Part shown: piece by piece, positions 33,444-42,100 of the stretch
How positions within the stretch are numbered: position 1 is the first letter of the stretch
How the letters are laid out: every line of letters begins with the position of its first letter
Assembly: GCF_019669965.1 (NCBI RefSeq)
Contig: NZ_AP019781.1
Location: 1,675,092-1,739,091, forward strand
DNA from: Methanoculleus chikugoensis
Lineage (GTDB): Archaea > Halobacteriota > Methanomicrobia > Methanomicrobiales > Methanoculleaceae
Direction of reading: 5' to 3'
Length of the DNA stretch: 64,000 bases
The notes under the pieces: model-generated
What the model was told of the DNA's origin: nothing
Databases searched by the model: none
Seen by the model: only the letters and a program-made list of their open reading frames with translations
Made by a program: the position numbers and the translations under genes

Positions 33444-33973
33444 GCGGGATGCCCGAAGTAGCCGTGCTCCGGATAGGCCACCGGCCCGAACGCGACCAGC
33501 GGGTGACGACCCACGTCGGGCTCGCGGCGCGGGCGCTCGGTGCCCGGGGGATGTACCTCGCCGCAGACGACCCCGGTGTCGCTGCGAGCATAACGGACGT
33601 GGCAGACCGGTGGGGAGGAGACTTCTTCATCGAGAACGACGTGAAGTGGCGGCGGTGTATCCAGGACTGGAAGGCCGCCGGCGGCAAGGTCGCCCACCTC
33701 ACGATGTACGGGCTCCGGATGACCGACGTCATCGACGAGATCCGCGCAGAGGAGCGGGTGCTCGTCGTGGTGGGGGCAGAGAAGGTGCCGGGCGACATCT
33801 ACGGGCTCGCCGACTACAACGTCTCGGTGACGACCCAGCCTCACTCCGAGATATCGAGCCTCGCCCTCTTCCTCGACCACCTCTTCGAGGGGAGGGAACT
33901 CAACCGGGAGTACCCGGACGCGAAGATCCGGATCGAACCGGCAAAAGCAGGCAAGAAGACGGTGGAGCGGTGA
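33440..33973 (+). CDS. tRNA (cytidine(56)-2'-O)-methyltransferase aTrm56
   Basis: Protein of 177 residues, a SPOUT-class RNA methyltransferase specific to archaea that methylates the ribose of C56 in the T-loop. The N-terminal [20 protein letters not shown] and [10 protein letters not shown], and the knotted C-terminal half with [20 protein letters not shown] and [20 protein letters not shown], match the family closely. Both ends overlap their neighbours by 4 nt (ATGA upstream, GTGA downstream), making a tight three-gene operon. Confidence 0.93.
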   Translation: MSGMPEVAVLRIGHRPERDQRVTTHVGLAARALGARGMYLAADDPGVAASITDVADRWGGDFFIENDVKWRRCIQDWKAAGGKVAHLTMYGLRMTDVIDEIRAEERVLVVVGAEKVPGDIYGLADYNVSVTTQPHSEISSLALFLDHLFEGRELNREYPDAKIRIEPAKAGKKTVER

Positions 33974-35046
33974 AGGGGCGGGTTCTGGTTGCGGGGTTCG
34001 CCACGCGGCATGTGGCGCAGTCGGCCCGCCGGGCAGGTTATGCGGTCTACGCCGTCGACCACTTCTGTGACCAGGATCTCCGCTGGTACACGGAAGACTG
34101 CGTCTCGTTCGACGAACTCGATGAACTCCCGGGAAAGATCGCCGAATTCGCCATCCGCCATCCGGTCGACGCGCTGGTCGTCGCTTCGGGCGCCGAGGCC
34201 GTCGGGACGACGATCCCGCTCTGCGGCACGCCGCCCGCGAAGGTGGAGCGGTTCCTCGACAAACTGGAGATCCAGCGGTTCTTCGAGGAACTGGACGTTC
34301 CGGTTCCGCCACTCGCCGGGGACGACTGTTACCCGGCGATGATCAAGCCGCGCCGGGGGGCGGGGGGATGGAGGAACGCGGTCGTGAGAGCGGAGGAGGA
34401 ACTCCGCCGGTGGGAGGAGGCCTGGCCGGACGTCCCCTACGTCGCGCAGGCTCTCGTCGACGGGATTCCGTCGAGCGTCTCCTGCGTCGCGGACGGCCGG
34501 CGTGCGCGGGCGATCGCGGTCAACCGCCAGATCCTCCGGGGCGAGGGGGAGAGCGCACACGGGTTTGCCGGGTCGGTCACCCCGTTCTCCCATCCCCTTG
34601 CCGGGGAGATGATCGCGGCGGCGGAGCGGATCTCTGCCGCAAGCGGGTGCGTGGGCTCGATCGGGATCGATTTCGTCGCGGGTGAGAAAACCTGGGCGAT
34701 CGAGATCAATCCCCGGTTCCAGGCCACCCTGGACACCGTCGAGATGGCGATCCGGAAGAGTGTCTTTGCCATGCATATGAACGCCTGCCGCGGGGTGATC
34801 CCGGTGACGGTGCCCGTCCCACGGCAGGTCGCAGTCCGGCGGATCCTCTTTGCCGAGCGGGATATGCGGCTTGAAGCCGACCTCTCAGACCTTGCGCCCC
34901 GCATCGCCGATATCCCCTGGCCCGGAACCGAGTTCGAGGAGGGGCACGCCGTCGTGAGCGTCTACGGCTGCGGCAAGACGGAAGAAGAGGCGTATGCCGA
35001 CTTCGAGAGGAACACCGCGGCCGTCCGAAAGCGGATCGGGAGATGA
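33970..35046 (+). CDS. ATP-grasp ligase (COG2232-like)
   Basis: Protein of 358 residues starting with GTG at 33970, which overlaps the aTrm56 stop as GTGA. An N-terminal pre-ATP domain ([20 protein letters not shown]) is followed by the ATP-grasp core: [19 protein letters not shown], the adenine-loop region [11 protein letters not shown], and the metal-binding [18 protein letters not shown]. It should join a carboxylate to an amine or thiol with ATP. The methanogen cofactor ligases (for example in methanofuran synthesis) belong to such groups, but I cannot assign the substrate. Confidence 0.8.
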   Translation: MKGRVLVAGFATRHVAQSARRAGYAVYAVDHFCDQDLRWYTEDCVSFDELDELPGKIAEFAIRHPVDALVVASGAEAVGTTIPLCGTPPAKVERFLDKLEIQRFFEELDVPVPPLAGDDCYPAMIKPRRGAGGWRNAVVRAEEELRRWEEAWPDVPYVAQALVDGIPSSVSCVADGRRARAIAVNRQILRGEGESAHGFAGSVTPFSHPLAGEMIAAAERISAASGCVGSIGIDFVAGEKTWAIEINPRFQATLDTVEMAIRKSVFAMHMNACRGVIPVTVPVPRQVAVRRILFAERDMRLEADLSDLAPRIADIPWPGTEFEEGHAVVSVYGCGKTEEEAYADFERNTAAVRKRIGR

Positions 35047-35160
35047 GCCCGCTCCCTCAGGGCGGGAAAAGTGAATTAAAGATTGAGAACAGAGTATGGT
35101 AGGCATCGATGCGGCATATAAACTCTTATATGATAATTCTACTACAGGAGAGATTTAAGT

Positions 35161-35682
35161 ATGGTATCCGTCACTGAACTGTTGAACGATCCGGCAATCA
35201 ACGCCTATATTCTGCGCATGATCGGGGAAGAGGGAATCGAACTTCTCAGGCGGTTCCCTGAAGAAGGAGAGCACAGTGACGAGGAACTTGCCGAAATGAC
35301 CGGTGTCAACCTCAACACCGTCCGCCATACCCTTTACACGCTCTATGAGCAGCGCCTCGCCGAGTACCGGCGACTGAAGAACTCCGAGACCGGCTGGCTC
35401 ACCTACCTCTGGCACCTCCGCCTCGACCGTCTCCACGATGTGCTCGAGGAGCAGGTCCGGGATGTGCTCGAACATCTCGACGCCCGGCTCGCCTACGAGG
35501 AGAAGAACGACTTTTACATGTGCAGGAACTGCAGCGTCATCTACACCTTCACGGACGCGGCGAACTGGAACTTCGAGTGTCCGAACTGCGAGGAGATGCT
35601 CGAACATTTCGACAACGAACTCATCGCCGCCGCCCTCAGGAAGAGAATCGACAGGATCAAGGAGAGCCTCGGGAGTGCGTGA
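35161..35682 (+). CDS. tfe: transcription factor TFE (TFIIE alpha)
   Basis: Protein of 173 residues. The N-terminal extended winged helix (about 1-90: [39 protein letters not shown]) is followed by a coiled linker and a C-terminal zinc ribbon with C121-x2-C124 and C140-x2-C143. TFE helps archaeal RNA polymerase open promoters by binding the clamp and the non-template strand. An SD-like AGGAGA lies 8 nt before the ATG, and a tatat element near 35130 serves as TATA. Its stop overlaps the downstream HD gene. Confidence 0.95.
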   Translation: MVSVTELLNDPAINAYILRMIGEEGIELLRRFPEEGEHSDEELAEMTGVNLNTVRHTLYTLYEQRLAEYRRLKNSETGWLTYLWHLRLDRLHDVLEEQVRDVLEHLDARLAYEEKNDFYMCRNCSVIYTFTDAANWNFECPNCEEMLEHFDNELIAAALRKRIDRIKESLGSA

Positions 35683-36160
35683 AGAGGACTGCATCGATCT
35701 CCTCAGGGGGGCGGGCTGTTCCGACGGGGTCATCGCACACTGCCGGGCGGTGCGCGACCTTGCGCTCGCCTACGCGTCCGACCCCCTGGTCGACCGCGAC
35801 CTGGTCGAGACCGGCGCCCTTCTGCACGATATCGGCCGGGGGGTGACGCACGACCTCCGCCACGCCGAGGTGGGCGGCGAGATGTGCCGGTCGTTCGGCC
35901 TTGACGAGGCAGTCGCCGCCATCGTCGAGCGGCACATCGGGGCCGGGCTGACGGCCGACGAGTCTTCGCTGCTGGGTCTCGCCCCGCGCGACTGCATGCC
36001 CTGCACGCTCGAAGAGAAGATCGTCGCCCACGCGGACAACCTGGTGAAGGGAACCCGCGCCATCGCGCTCGAAGAGCGGCTGCAGCACGCAATTGCCCTC
36101 CCGCGAAGGCAGAGGAAGCGGGTCTGCAGGCTCGCGCAGGAGATGGAACTTTTCAGATAA
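35675..36160 (+). CDS. HD-domain protein (TIGR00295-like)
   Basis: Protein of 161 residues starting with GTG at 35675, overlapping the tfe stop by 8 nt. The HD metal-binding residues are H-R in [12 protein letters not shown] in [11 protein letters not shown] in RHAEVGGEM and D in AHADNLVKG. These small archaeal HD proteins are presumed phosphohydrolases of unknown substrate. Coupling to tfe puts it under the same promoter. The gene converges on the ACT gene, with an 8-nt overlap of the 3' ends. Confidence 0.85.
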   Translation: MREEDCIDLLRGAGCSDGVIAHCRAVRDLALAYASDPLVDRDLVETGALLHDIGRGVTHDLRHAEVGGEMCRSFGLDEAVAAIVERHIGAGLTADESSLLGLAPRDCMPCTLEEKIVAHADNLVKGTRAIALEERLQHAIALPRRQRKRVCRLAQEMELFR

Positions 36161-36656
36161 CCAGCCGGTTTACCTGCGGAAGGGCCCGCATCTCTTCATA
36201 GACCGAAGCCGGGATCCGCGGTTCGTCGACGATCATCACGAGTCTGGGCTCCTCCGCGAGGTAGGGGTCGGTGACGAAGATCTGGCGGATGGAGAGGTTG
36301 TGCTCGACGAGGACTTCGACCGCCGCGCCGACGATCCCTTTTTGCTGCGCGTCCTTCGGGTAGAGGGTGATGACCGAGAGGCCGAGGGCCTCGGCGACCC
36401 GGGTGAGGTCGGGGGCGGCGCGCATACGGATGAAGATCTCGCGCAGTTCGGGATTATCGAGGATGCGGCGGGCGGTGGCATCGACGACTCTCCGGTCGGT
36501 CTCGATCGCCCTGCCGATGTGCGTCGCGGGGATCTCGATGCCGTTGCAGACGATGCGCCCTTCTTCGTTGATGCCGAACCCGTTCTCCAGCAGAAAACGG
36601 ACTACCCTGCCCTGGGACGGCGAATCGGCGAACTTCCGTGAGATGTCAGCCCACAT
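36153..36656 (-). CDS. ACT-domain regulator of amino acid metabolism (COG2150-like)
   Basis: Protein of 167 residues. The N-terminal half resembles a winged helix (ISRKFADSPSQGRVVRFLLE, ETDRRVVDATARRILDNPEL) and the C-terminal half an ACT domain (SVITLYPKDAQQKGIVGAAV, NLSIRQIFVTDPYLAEEPR). Archaeal proteins of this layout are predicted to regulate amino acid metabolism on binding an amino acid. The ATG at 36656 is the first in the domain; upstream frame sequence is low-complexity and GC-rich. Convergent with the HD gene. Confidence 0.82.
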   Translation of the reverse strand: MWADISRKFADSPSQGRVVRFLLENGFGINEEGRIVCNGIEIPATHIGRAIETDRRVVDATARRILDNPELREIFIRMRAAPDLTRVAEALGLSVITLYPKDAQQKGIVGAAVEVLVEHNLSIRQIFVTDPYLAEEPRLVMIVDEPRIPASVYEEMRALPQVNRLVI

Positions 36657-36750
36657 GCGGGATCGTTGGATCCGGGCGCATAAATACACATCGAAGGCGG
36701 TTCCGGGGCGCTGGGGTACAGGTGTCGCAGGAGGGATCCGCCCGGGAAAC

Positions 36751-36842
36751 GGCTCCCTGCCCCGCGCCCGCGGGAGCCCGGCAGGCATGCCAGGGCGCCT
36801 GGATCTGCGGCGCCTCCCTGCCCCGCGCCCGCGGGAGCCCGG
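36751..36842. repeat. two 28-nt GC-rich hairpin repeats, 61-nt period
   Basis: An identical 28-nt unit occurs at 36753-36780 and 36814-36841. Each lies in an inverted repeat GGCTCCC/GGCGCCTCCC ... GGGAGCC, so each copy folds into a stem of about 7 bp with a C-rich loop. They sit between the ACT gene and tRNA-Leu. They could be transcription-blocking hairpins or part of a small RNA. Confidence 0.7.
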
Positions 36843-36897
36843 GTTCCGGCAGAGCAAGATATTTCTGGTTGCAGCGCATTGTATAGAGAAGCACAGG

Positions 36898-36982
36898 GCG
36901 AGGGTTGCCAAGCCAGGTCAAAGGCGCCAGGTTGAGGGCCTGGTCTCGTAGGAGTTCGTGAGTTCGAATCTCACCCCTCGCA
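36898..36982 (+). tRNA. tRNA-Leu (anticodon GAG)
   Basis: The 85-nt gene starts GCGAGGG and ends CCCTCGC plus A73. The anticodon stem CCAGG/CCTGG holds the loop TTGAGGG, giving anticodon GAG, which reads CTC (Leu). The long variable arm (tctcgtaggagttc region) marks a class II tRNA. The T arm is GTGAG-TTCGAAT-CTCAC. CCA is not encoded and no intron is seen. Confidence 0.94.
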
Positions 36983-37479
36983 TTCGGTTCTTGTTTTAGA
37001 TGTTTCCCGGGCAGATCCGGCACCAATCAGTCTTCACCGAATCCCCCCGATTCTGCCGGTAGTGCTTGTTGCCGCTTAAATCTATAAATCTCGCACTGCC
37101 ACCTTTCACATCCTTCGCCCCTTTTGCGTGAGGCGTTGATGCTCTCTATTACTCCTCACGCGAAGAGCGCGAAGCCGCGAAGGGGCGTTGCATTTCACGC
37201 ACCGGAATCTCCAAATTAAAGTGGCACGATCCAGTAATTATCCCAGGACTCTGCCATTACTTCGCAACCCATAAGGGACAGAAGAGCCGGTAATCCCGGC
37301 AAGAGAGGGCAGGGCTACGGCATCGGTAAATCAGGAGCCTATTTATCCCGAGCTGGCCGTGCATGACGCAGATCTGATCCGGGCGACTCTCCCGCGGGTA
37401 TTTTATTTCTGCGATGATTATGATTGGATAACGAGCATGTTCGCACATCAACTGCCCGGCATCCGGGGAGACGGCCGCC
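36983..37479. repeat. intergenic region with dispersed repeat copy 3
   Basis: About 500 nt without a gene. The repeat at 37110-37200 includes ccttcgccccttttgcgtgag, ctcacgcgaagagcgcg and gaagccgcgaaggggcg, an inverted pair enclosing about 20 nt. The rest contains only short frames. The region 37210-37470 is unassigned and may carry the promoter of the Cys-rich gene at 37480. Confidence 0.6.
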
Positions 37480-38010
37480 ATGGCGTGTAGGTGCTGCCAG
37501 TGCGGCAGTTGCTGCAGCAACATGGGAAACGTCCACACGGTCATCGAAGAGCGCGGCAACTACATCTTCGTCGTCCGCAACGCCTACAGCGGGGACGTGA
37601 AGGAGGTGCGGATCGACCCGGACAAGATCGCCCTCTTCGAGGATGAGAGCAGCATCGCGGAACTGCCGGACGCATGCCCCTTCCTGAGGTTCGAAACCCC
37701 CCGGGATTCTCCTGATCCGTTCCATGGGAACGTCGCATTTGACGGGAAGACGGGAAAGGCATGGTGCACCGTCCACCTGACGCGCCCCGAGATCTGCCGC
37801 GATTACTGCTGCTGGCGTCTCCTCATCCTCGATTCGCAGGGCAAAAGGGCCGGGCGCGTGATGTACCGGACAACATTCCTCCCGGACACCGACGAACTCC
37901 GCCGGCTCTGGGAACGGGTGCAACCGACCCTGAACGGGCTCTCCGGCACCGAATGGGACGATGCCGTCATCGATATTCTCACGGCGGCCGGATACCGTGT
38001 CCGCCGGTAA
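37480..38010 (+). CDS. Cys-rich YkgJ-like metal-binding protein
   Basis: Protein of 176 residues. The N-terminus has a dense cysteine cluster (MACRCCQCGSCCSNMG); others follow in LPDACPFLRF, KAWCTVHLTR-PEICRDYCCWRLLI. The pattern CxxCGxCC ... CPFL ... CxV/IH..RP..CR.Y is that of the YkgJ zinc/iron-chelating family. The metal and role are unknown; a link with Fe-S or metal storage is possible. The ATG at 37480 immediately precedes the cluster, and a GGGGAG lies 9 nt upstream. Confidence 0.8.
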   Translation: MACRCCQCGSCCSNMGNVHTVIEERGNYIFVVRNAYSGDVKEVRIDPDKIALFEDESSIAELPDACPFLRFETPRDSPDPFHGNVAFDGKTGKAWCTVHLTRPEICRDYCCWRLLILDSQGKRAGRVMYRTTFLPDTDELRRLWERVQPTLNGLSGTEWDDAVIDILTAAGYRVRR

Positions 38011-38138
38011 CTGCCGGGATTACGGATGCTCCCACTGCCTGCGGGTGAAAGGAGATAGGAACCCTTCCCATCACCTGCCGGCGATCTGCACAACCCAGAT
38101 ATACCGGGATAGCAACAAGCCCGGCCGAGGTCGAGCAT

Positions 38139-39005
38139 ATGAGAGCATCGATGAGACTGCTGGCGGGCTGTTGCCTGTTGCTGATGGTGTGCCAGGTCTC
38201 CGCCATGGCCCCGCCCGCCTGGGCAGAGCCCGGAACGAAGGTGACGTATCAGGCCGCGCTGACCCCGTACTACGCCATCGACCCCGACGACCCGATGGAC
38301 CAGTGGGTGCATCACGAGGGGACCGGGGTATTCGGGTATCTGACCGACACGATCACCGCCGGGGACGCCGCGGGCGGCTATTCAGGCGACTCGGTGGTGG
38401 TGAGCGGCATCGACGGGGGAACCCTGTACACAGGTTCGTGGTCATACCTTCCGGGGGATCCGGGGATGGGGCTCGTACCATTCTGGGTCGACCTCGACAG
38501 CCCCGCCTTCAGCCCGGAGTTCATGGTCCTTGAGGGGCCGCTGGAACTCGCCGGCACGGAATGGGATGCGCAGGCGTATTACTACGCAAACCTCGGGACG
38601 AGTTTTGACATACGCTACGTCGTCGATAAGGAGAGCGGCCTCGTGCTGATCAAGAACGCGGGGCTGACGGGCGCAAACAATCAGATGCAGAGGGAGATCT
38701 ACATCCTGCAGTCGCTTGAGACCGGATACCCCGGAAGCGGTATGCCGGAGAACGACACCTTCCCTATCATCTGGAACTCCACGCACCCGGAGCGCGGTAT
38801 GCCGGAGAACGCCACCCGGCCTATCACCTGGGGCCTCCGGCACCCCGGAAGCGGTATGCCGGAGAACATCACCCGGCCTATCGATGAAATGGTCGGAAAC
38901 TCCGGGTGGGCAATGAGGCATTTGGGGGAGGAAACTCCACCCCTTCACCATGCCTCTCATGATGGCGCTGAACATCCCTACAATCCTGGAGGTGACGGAA
39001 ACTAA
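38139..39005 (+). CDS. exported protein with sequon-bearing C-terminal repeats
   Basis: Protein of 288 residues with a signal peptide (cleavage near AWAEP) and a central beta-rich domain (about 30-190). After that come three copies of a unit like HPGSGMPEN-x-T-x-PI-x-W, each about 20-24 residues. Each unit contains an N-x-T sequon (NDT, NAT, NIT), with NST between units, so the tail is probably N-glycosylated outside the cell. The end is His/Gly rich. No membrane anchor is visible; it may be secreted. The family was not recognised. Confidence 0.72.
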   Translation: MRASMRLLAGCCLLLMVCQVSAMAPPAWAEPGTKVTYQAALTPYYAIDPDDPMDQWVHHEGTGVFGYLTDTITAGDAAGGYSGDSVVVSGIDGGTLYTGSWSYLPGDPGMGLVPFWVDLDSPAFSPEFMVLEGPLELAGTEWDAQAYYYANLGTSFDIRYVVDKESGLVLIKNAGLTGANNQMQREIYILQSLETGYPGSGMPENDTFPIIWNSTHPERGMPENATRPITWGLRHPGSGMPENITRPIDEMVGNSGWAMRHLGEETPPLHHASHDGAEHPYNPGGDGN

Positions 39006-39130
39006 GAGGGAATTCCGGGATCCTGTCAAGGCGACAATCGAGGAGCGGGATCTCCCGTTCCCGGAACTCCTGCGAGAGGAGGAAAGGCTCCCGGTAGAAG
39101 ATGGTGATCGAGCGCGGCCCCGAGAGAGAC

Positions 39131-42100
39131 TTATGCTCTATGGTCAGGTCGTATGACAGGTCGCTCCCGGATCCGCTCCACCGCATTCTCGGCGGCTTTC
39201 CGGGCGTACCAGTCCTCGTCGTCGAAGATGCCTTCAAGGGGCGCAATCGCTCGTGCATCCCCGATCTCGGCGAGCACGTCCGCCGCACGTTTCCGGACAT
39301 CGCCGTCCGGGTCGCCGAGCGCGGATACGACCGGATCCACCGCCGGGGCCCCTATGGCGACGAGCGCCGCTGCGACCTCTCGCCGGACGCTGTAGTAGTC
39401 GTCGTGGAGGAGACTCATGAGCCCCGGAATCGCGCGCGGGTCGCCGATCTCGCCGAGAATCATCGCCGCCCGCCGCCGGATACTGTCGTCGTGGTCGCCG
39501 AGCACACGCACCAGCGGTTCGACCGCGGCCGCTCCCACCCGGGCGAGATCGCCCCATCGCTCCTTCGCGATCAGGTAGACGACCGTCTCCTCCCCCGTTG
39601 CAGGCGACCAGCCCAGGTGGTCGAGGGCGTCCGCGACCCCGGCACGGACACGGAAATGCTCGTCGGTGAGCGCACCGGGGAGCAGGCGTGCCGCGGGCTC
39701 GCCGATCAGCACAAGCGCCGCCACCGCACCCTTCCGGGCCGCCTCGTTTCCGTCCCTGAGAACCCGCAGGAGCGGCCTGACCGCCGGTTCGCTCATCACC
39801 CCGAGCGCACGCACCACGACGCGCCCCAGGCGGTGGTCGTCGTGCAGGAGCGCATCGATCAGCGGCTCGGTGGCCGCCGGGTTCCCGATCTTGCCGAGCG
39901 TCGCGGCCGCTCCCATCCGGATTGTCGGGGGGGCGGCGCGGAGAGCCCGGACCAGTGGTTCGACGGCCGGATCGCCGATGCCGACGAGCGCCCGCGCCGC
40001 ACCCAGGCGGATCTGCCAGTCGCGGTCCTGGAGAGCCTCGATGAGCGGAATGACCGCCGGTTCGCCGATCATCTTGAGTGCCTCGACCGCCTTTCTCTGC
40101 GTGCCATCCTGTTCGATGCGGAGCTCGTAGATCAGCCTCGCGACTGCGGGAGCCCCGATCAGCCCGAGCGCCCGCGCCGCACCCATCTGGATTGCGCTGT
40201 CCGGGTCGTTGAGCGTCCGGATCAGCGGTCCGACCGCACCGGGCCCGATCCCGGCGACGGAAGCCCACTGTTCCTTCGCGATCAGGTAGCTGACGGTCTC
40301 ACTCTCGGTCCGCGGTTCCCACCCGGCCCTGCCGAGAACCTCCGCCGCGCCCAGCCGCACCAGGTAGCGTTCATCGTTGAGCGTCTGCATAAGCAGATCG
40401 ACGACCAGGCTCCCGAGGCGGGTGAGGACGTCGATCGCCCCGAGCCTGACGGCATCGTCGGGGTGCCCCAGCGCCTCGACGAGCGGGGCCGCAACCGCTT
40501 CCCCAAGACCGGCGAGCAGATCTCCCGCCCGCTGCCGGATCAGGGCGTCGTCGTTCCCGAGCGCCTCGACCAGGAGATCGAAGGCTTCCTCCCCCATCGC
40601 CTCGAGGATCCCGGCGGCGGTCTGCCCAATCCCGGGATTTCCGAGAACCGGGACGAGCGCGCCGGCCGCAGAACCCCCGATCCGGACAAGCACTCCGGCG
40701 GCCGTCTTGCGGAGCCGGGTCTTCTCCAGGACCTGGATCAGCGGTTCCACCGCGGGTTCGCCGATCGCAACAAGCGTCTCTACCGCCGGATCGCGGAGCG
40801 CCTTCCTGCCGAGCAGGAGGATCAGGGAGGGAACCGCAGGGGCCCCGAGGCCGACCAGCGCCTCCATTGCTCCGGCCTGCACCGCCGGATCAAGGTCGCC
40901 GAGCCGCGGCACCAGGTGGTCGACGGCGGGAGCACCGATATCCACGATCTCCGGCCATCGCTGCAGCGCGATCAGGTAGACAATCTCCTCCGCCGTCCGC
41001 GCTTCGGGAGCCCACCCGAGCTGCTCAAGGACTCTTGCGGCTCCCATGCGGATCGACGAGTTTTCGCCGCCGAGTGCCCCGGCAAGCGGTTCGAGCGCCG
41101 GAGCGCCGATCCCGGTGAGCGCCGCCGCCGCCCCTGCCTGACCGTCGCTCTCCTCACCGAGGAGAGGGATGAGGGCGTCTACCGCAGGCGCACCGATCCC
41201 GATCAGGGCGTCGACGGCCTTCCGGTGAAGGCGGTCCTCACCGGTCCTGACGAGTTCGACGATGGCCGGAACCGCCTCCGGCGTCCCGAGTCGGCCCAGA
41301 ACCTCGACGGCACTCTCCCGGGCGCCCCCGACCCCACCTTCAAGCAGTTCGAGGACGGGCGCCACGGCCGGTTTCCCGATGGCAACAAGCGCATCCGCCG
41401 CCACCGGGGCGACGGCCTCGTCGGCGAGGGCATCCACGAGCGCCCCTACCGCCGCCGGATCGCCGATCTCGCCGAGCGTCGCTGCAGCCTCGCAGCGTAT
41501 GCGGGCGTCATCGCCGCTGAGCATCCGGATCAGCGGCTCAACGGCCGGCGAGCCCATCAGGGCGAGTTCCATCCACTCCTCCCGGGCAACCAGGTACCAG
41601 GCCCGTTCAGAGTCGCTCCAGGGCTCCCAGTTCATCCTGCCGAGAATTTTAGCGACCTGGGACCGGATACGGGACTTCCCGGACGTCAGCGACTGGATCA
41701 GGGCCGGTACCGCCGGCTCGCCGAGCGCACCGAGAACCTCCTGAAGCGTCTCCTGCGCCTCCCCGTCCGCGGAGTCCAGGGCGCGGATGCACGCCTCCGT
41801 TGCCGGTTCACCGATCTTCGCCAGAGCCGCCGCCGCCGTTCTGCGGAGGGAGGGGACGGAGAGCAGCCCGATGAGCGGCTCGACCGCAGGAGAACCGATC
41901 TCCGTGAGCGCCATGGCCGCCAGCGGGCGGATCTCATCGCCCGCCTCGTGCAGAAGTTCGACCAGAGGATCGACCGCGGCCGCGCCGATCTCCCCGAGAG
42001 TCCGGGCGGCGTTCCACCACACCCCCCTGTCGGGGGACTTCAGGATGCGGATGAGGGGATCGACCGCAGTTTCACCGTAATCCGCAACGTCGAGCCACGC

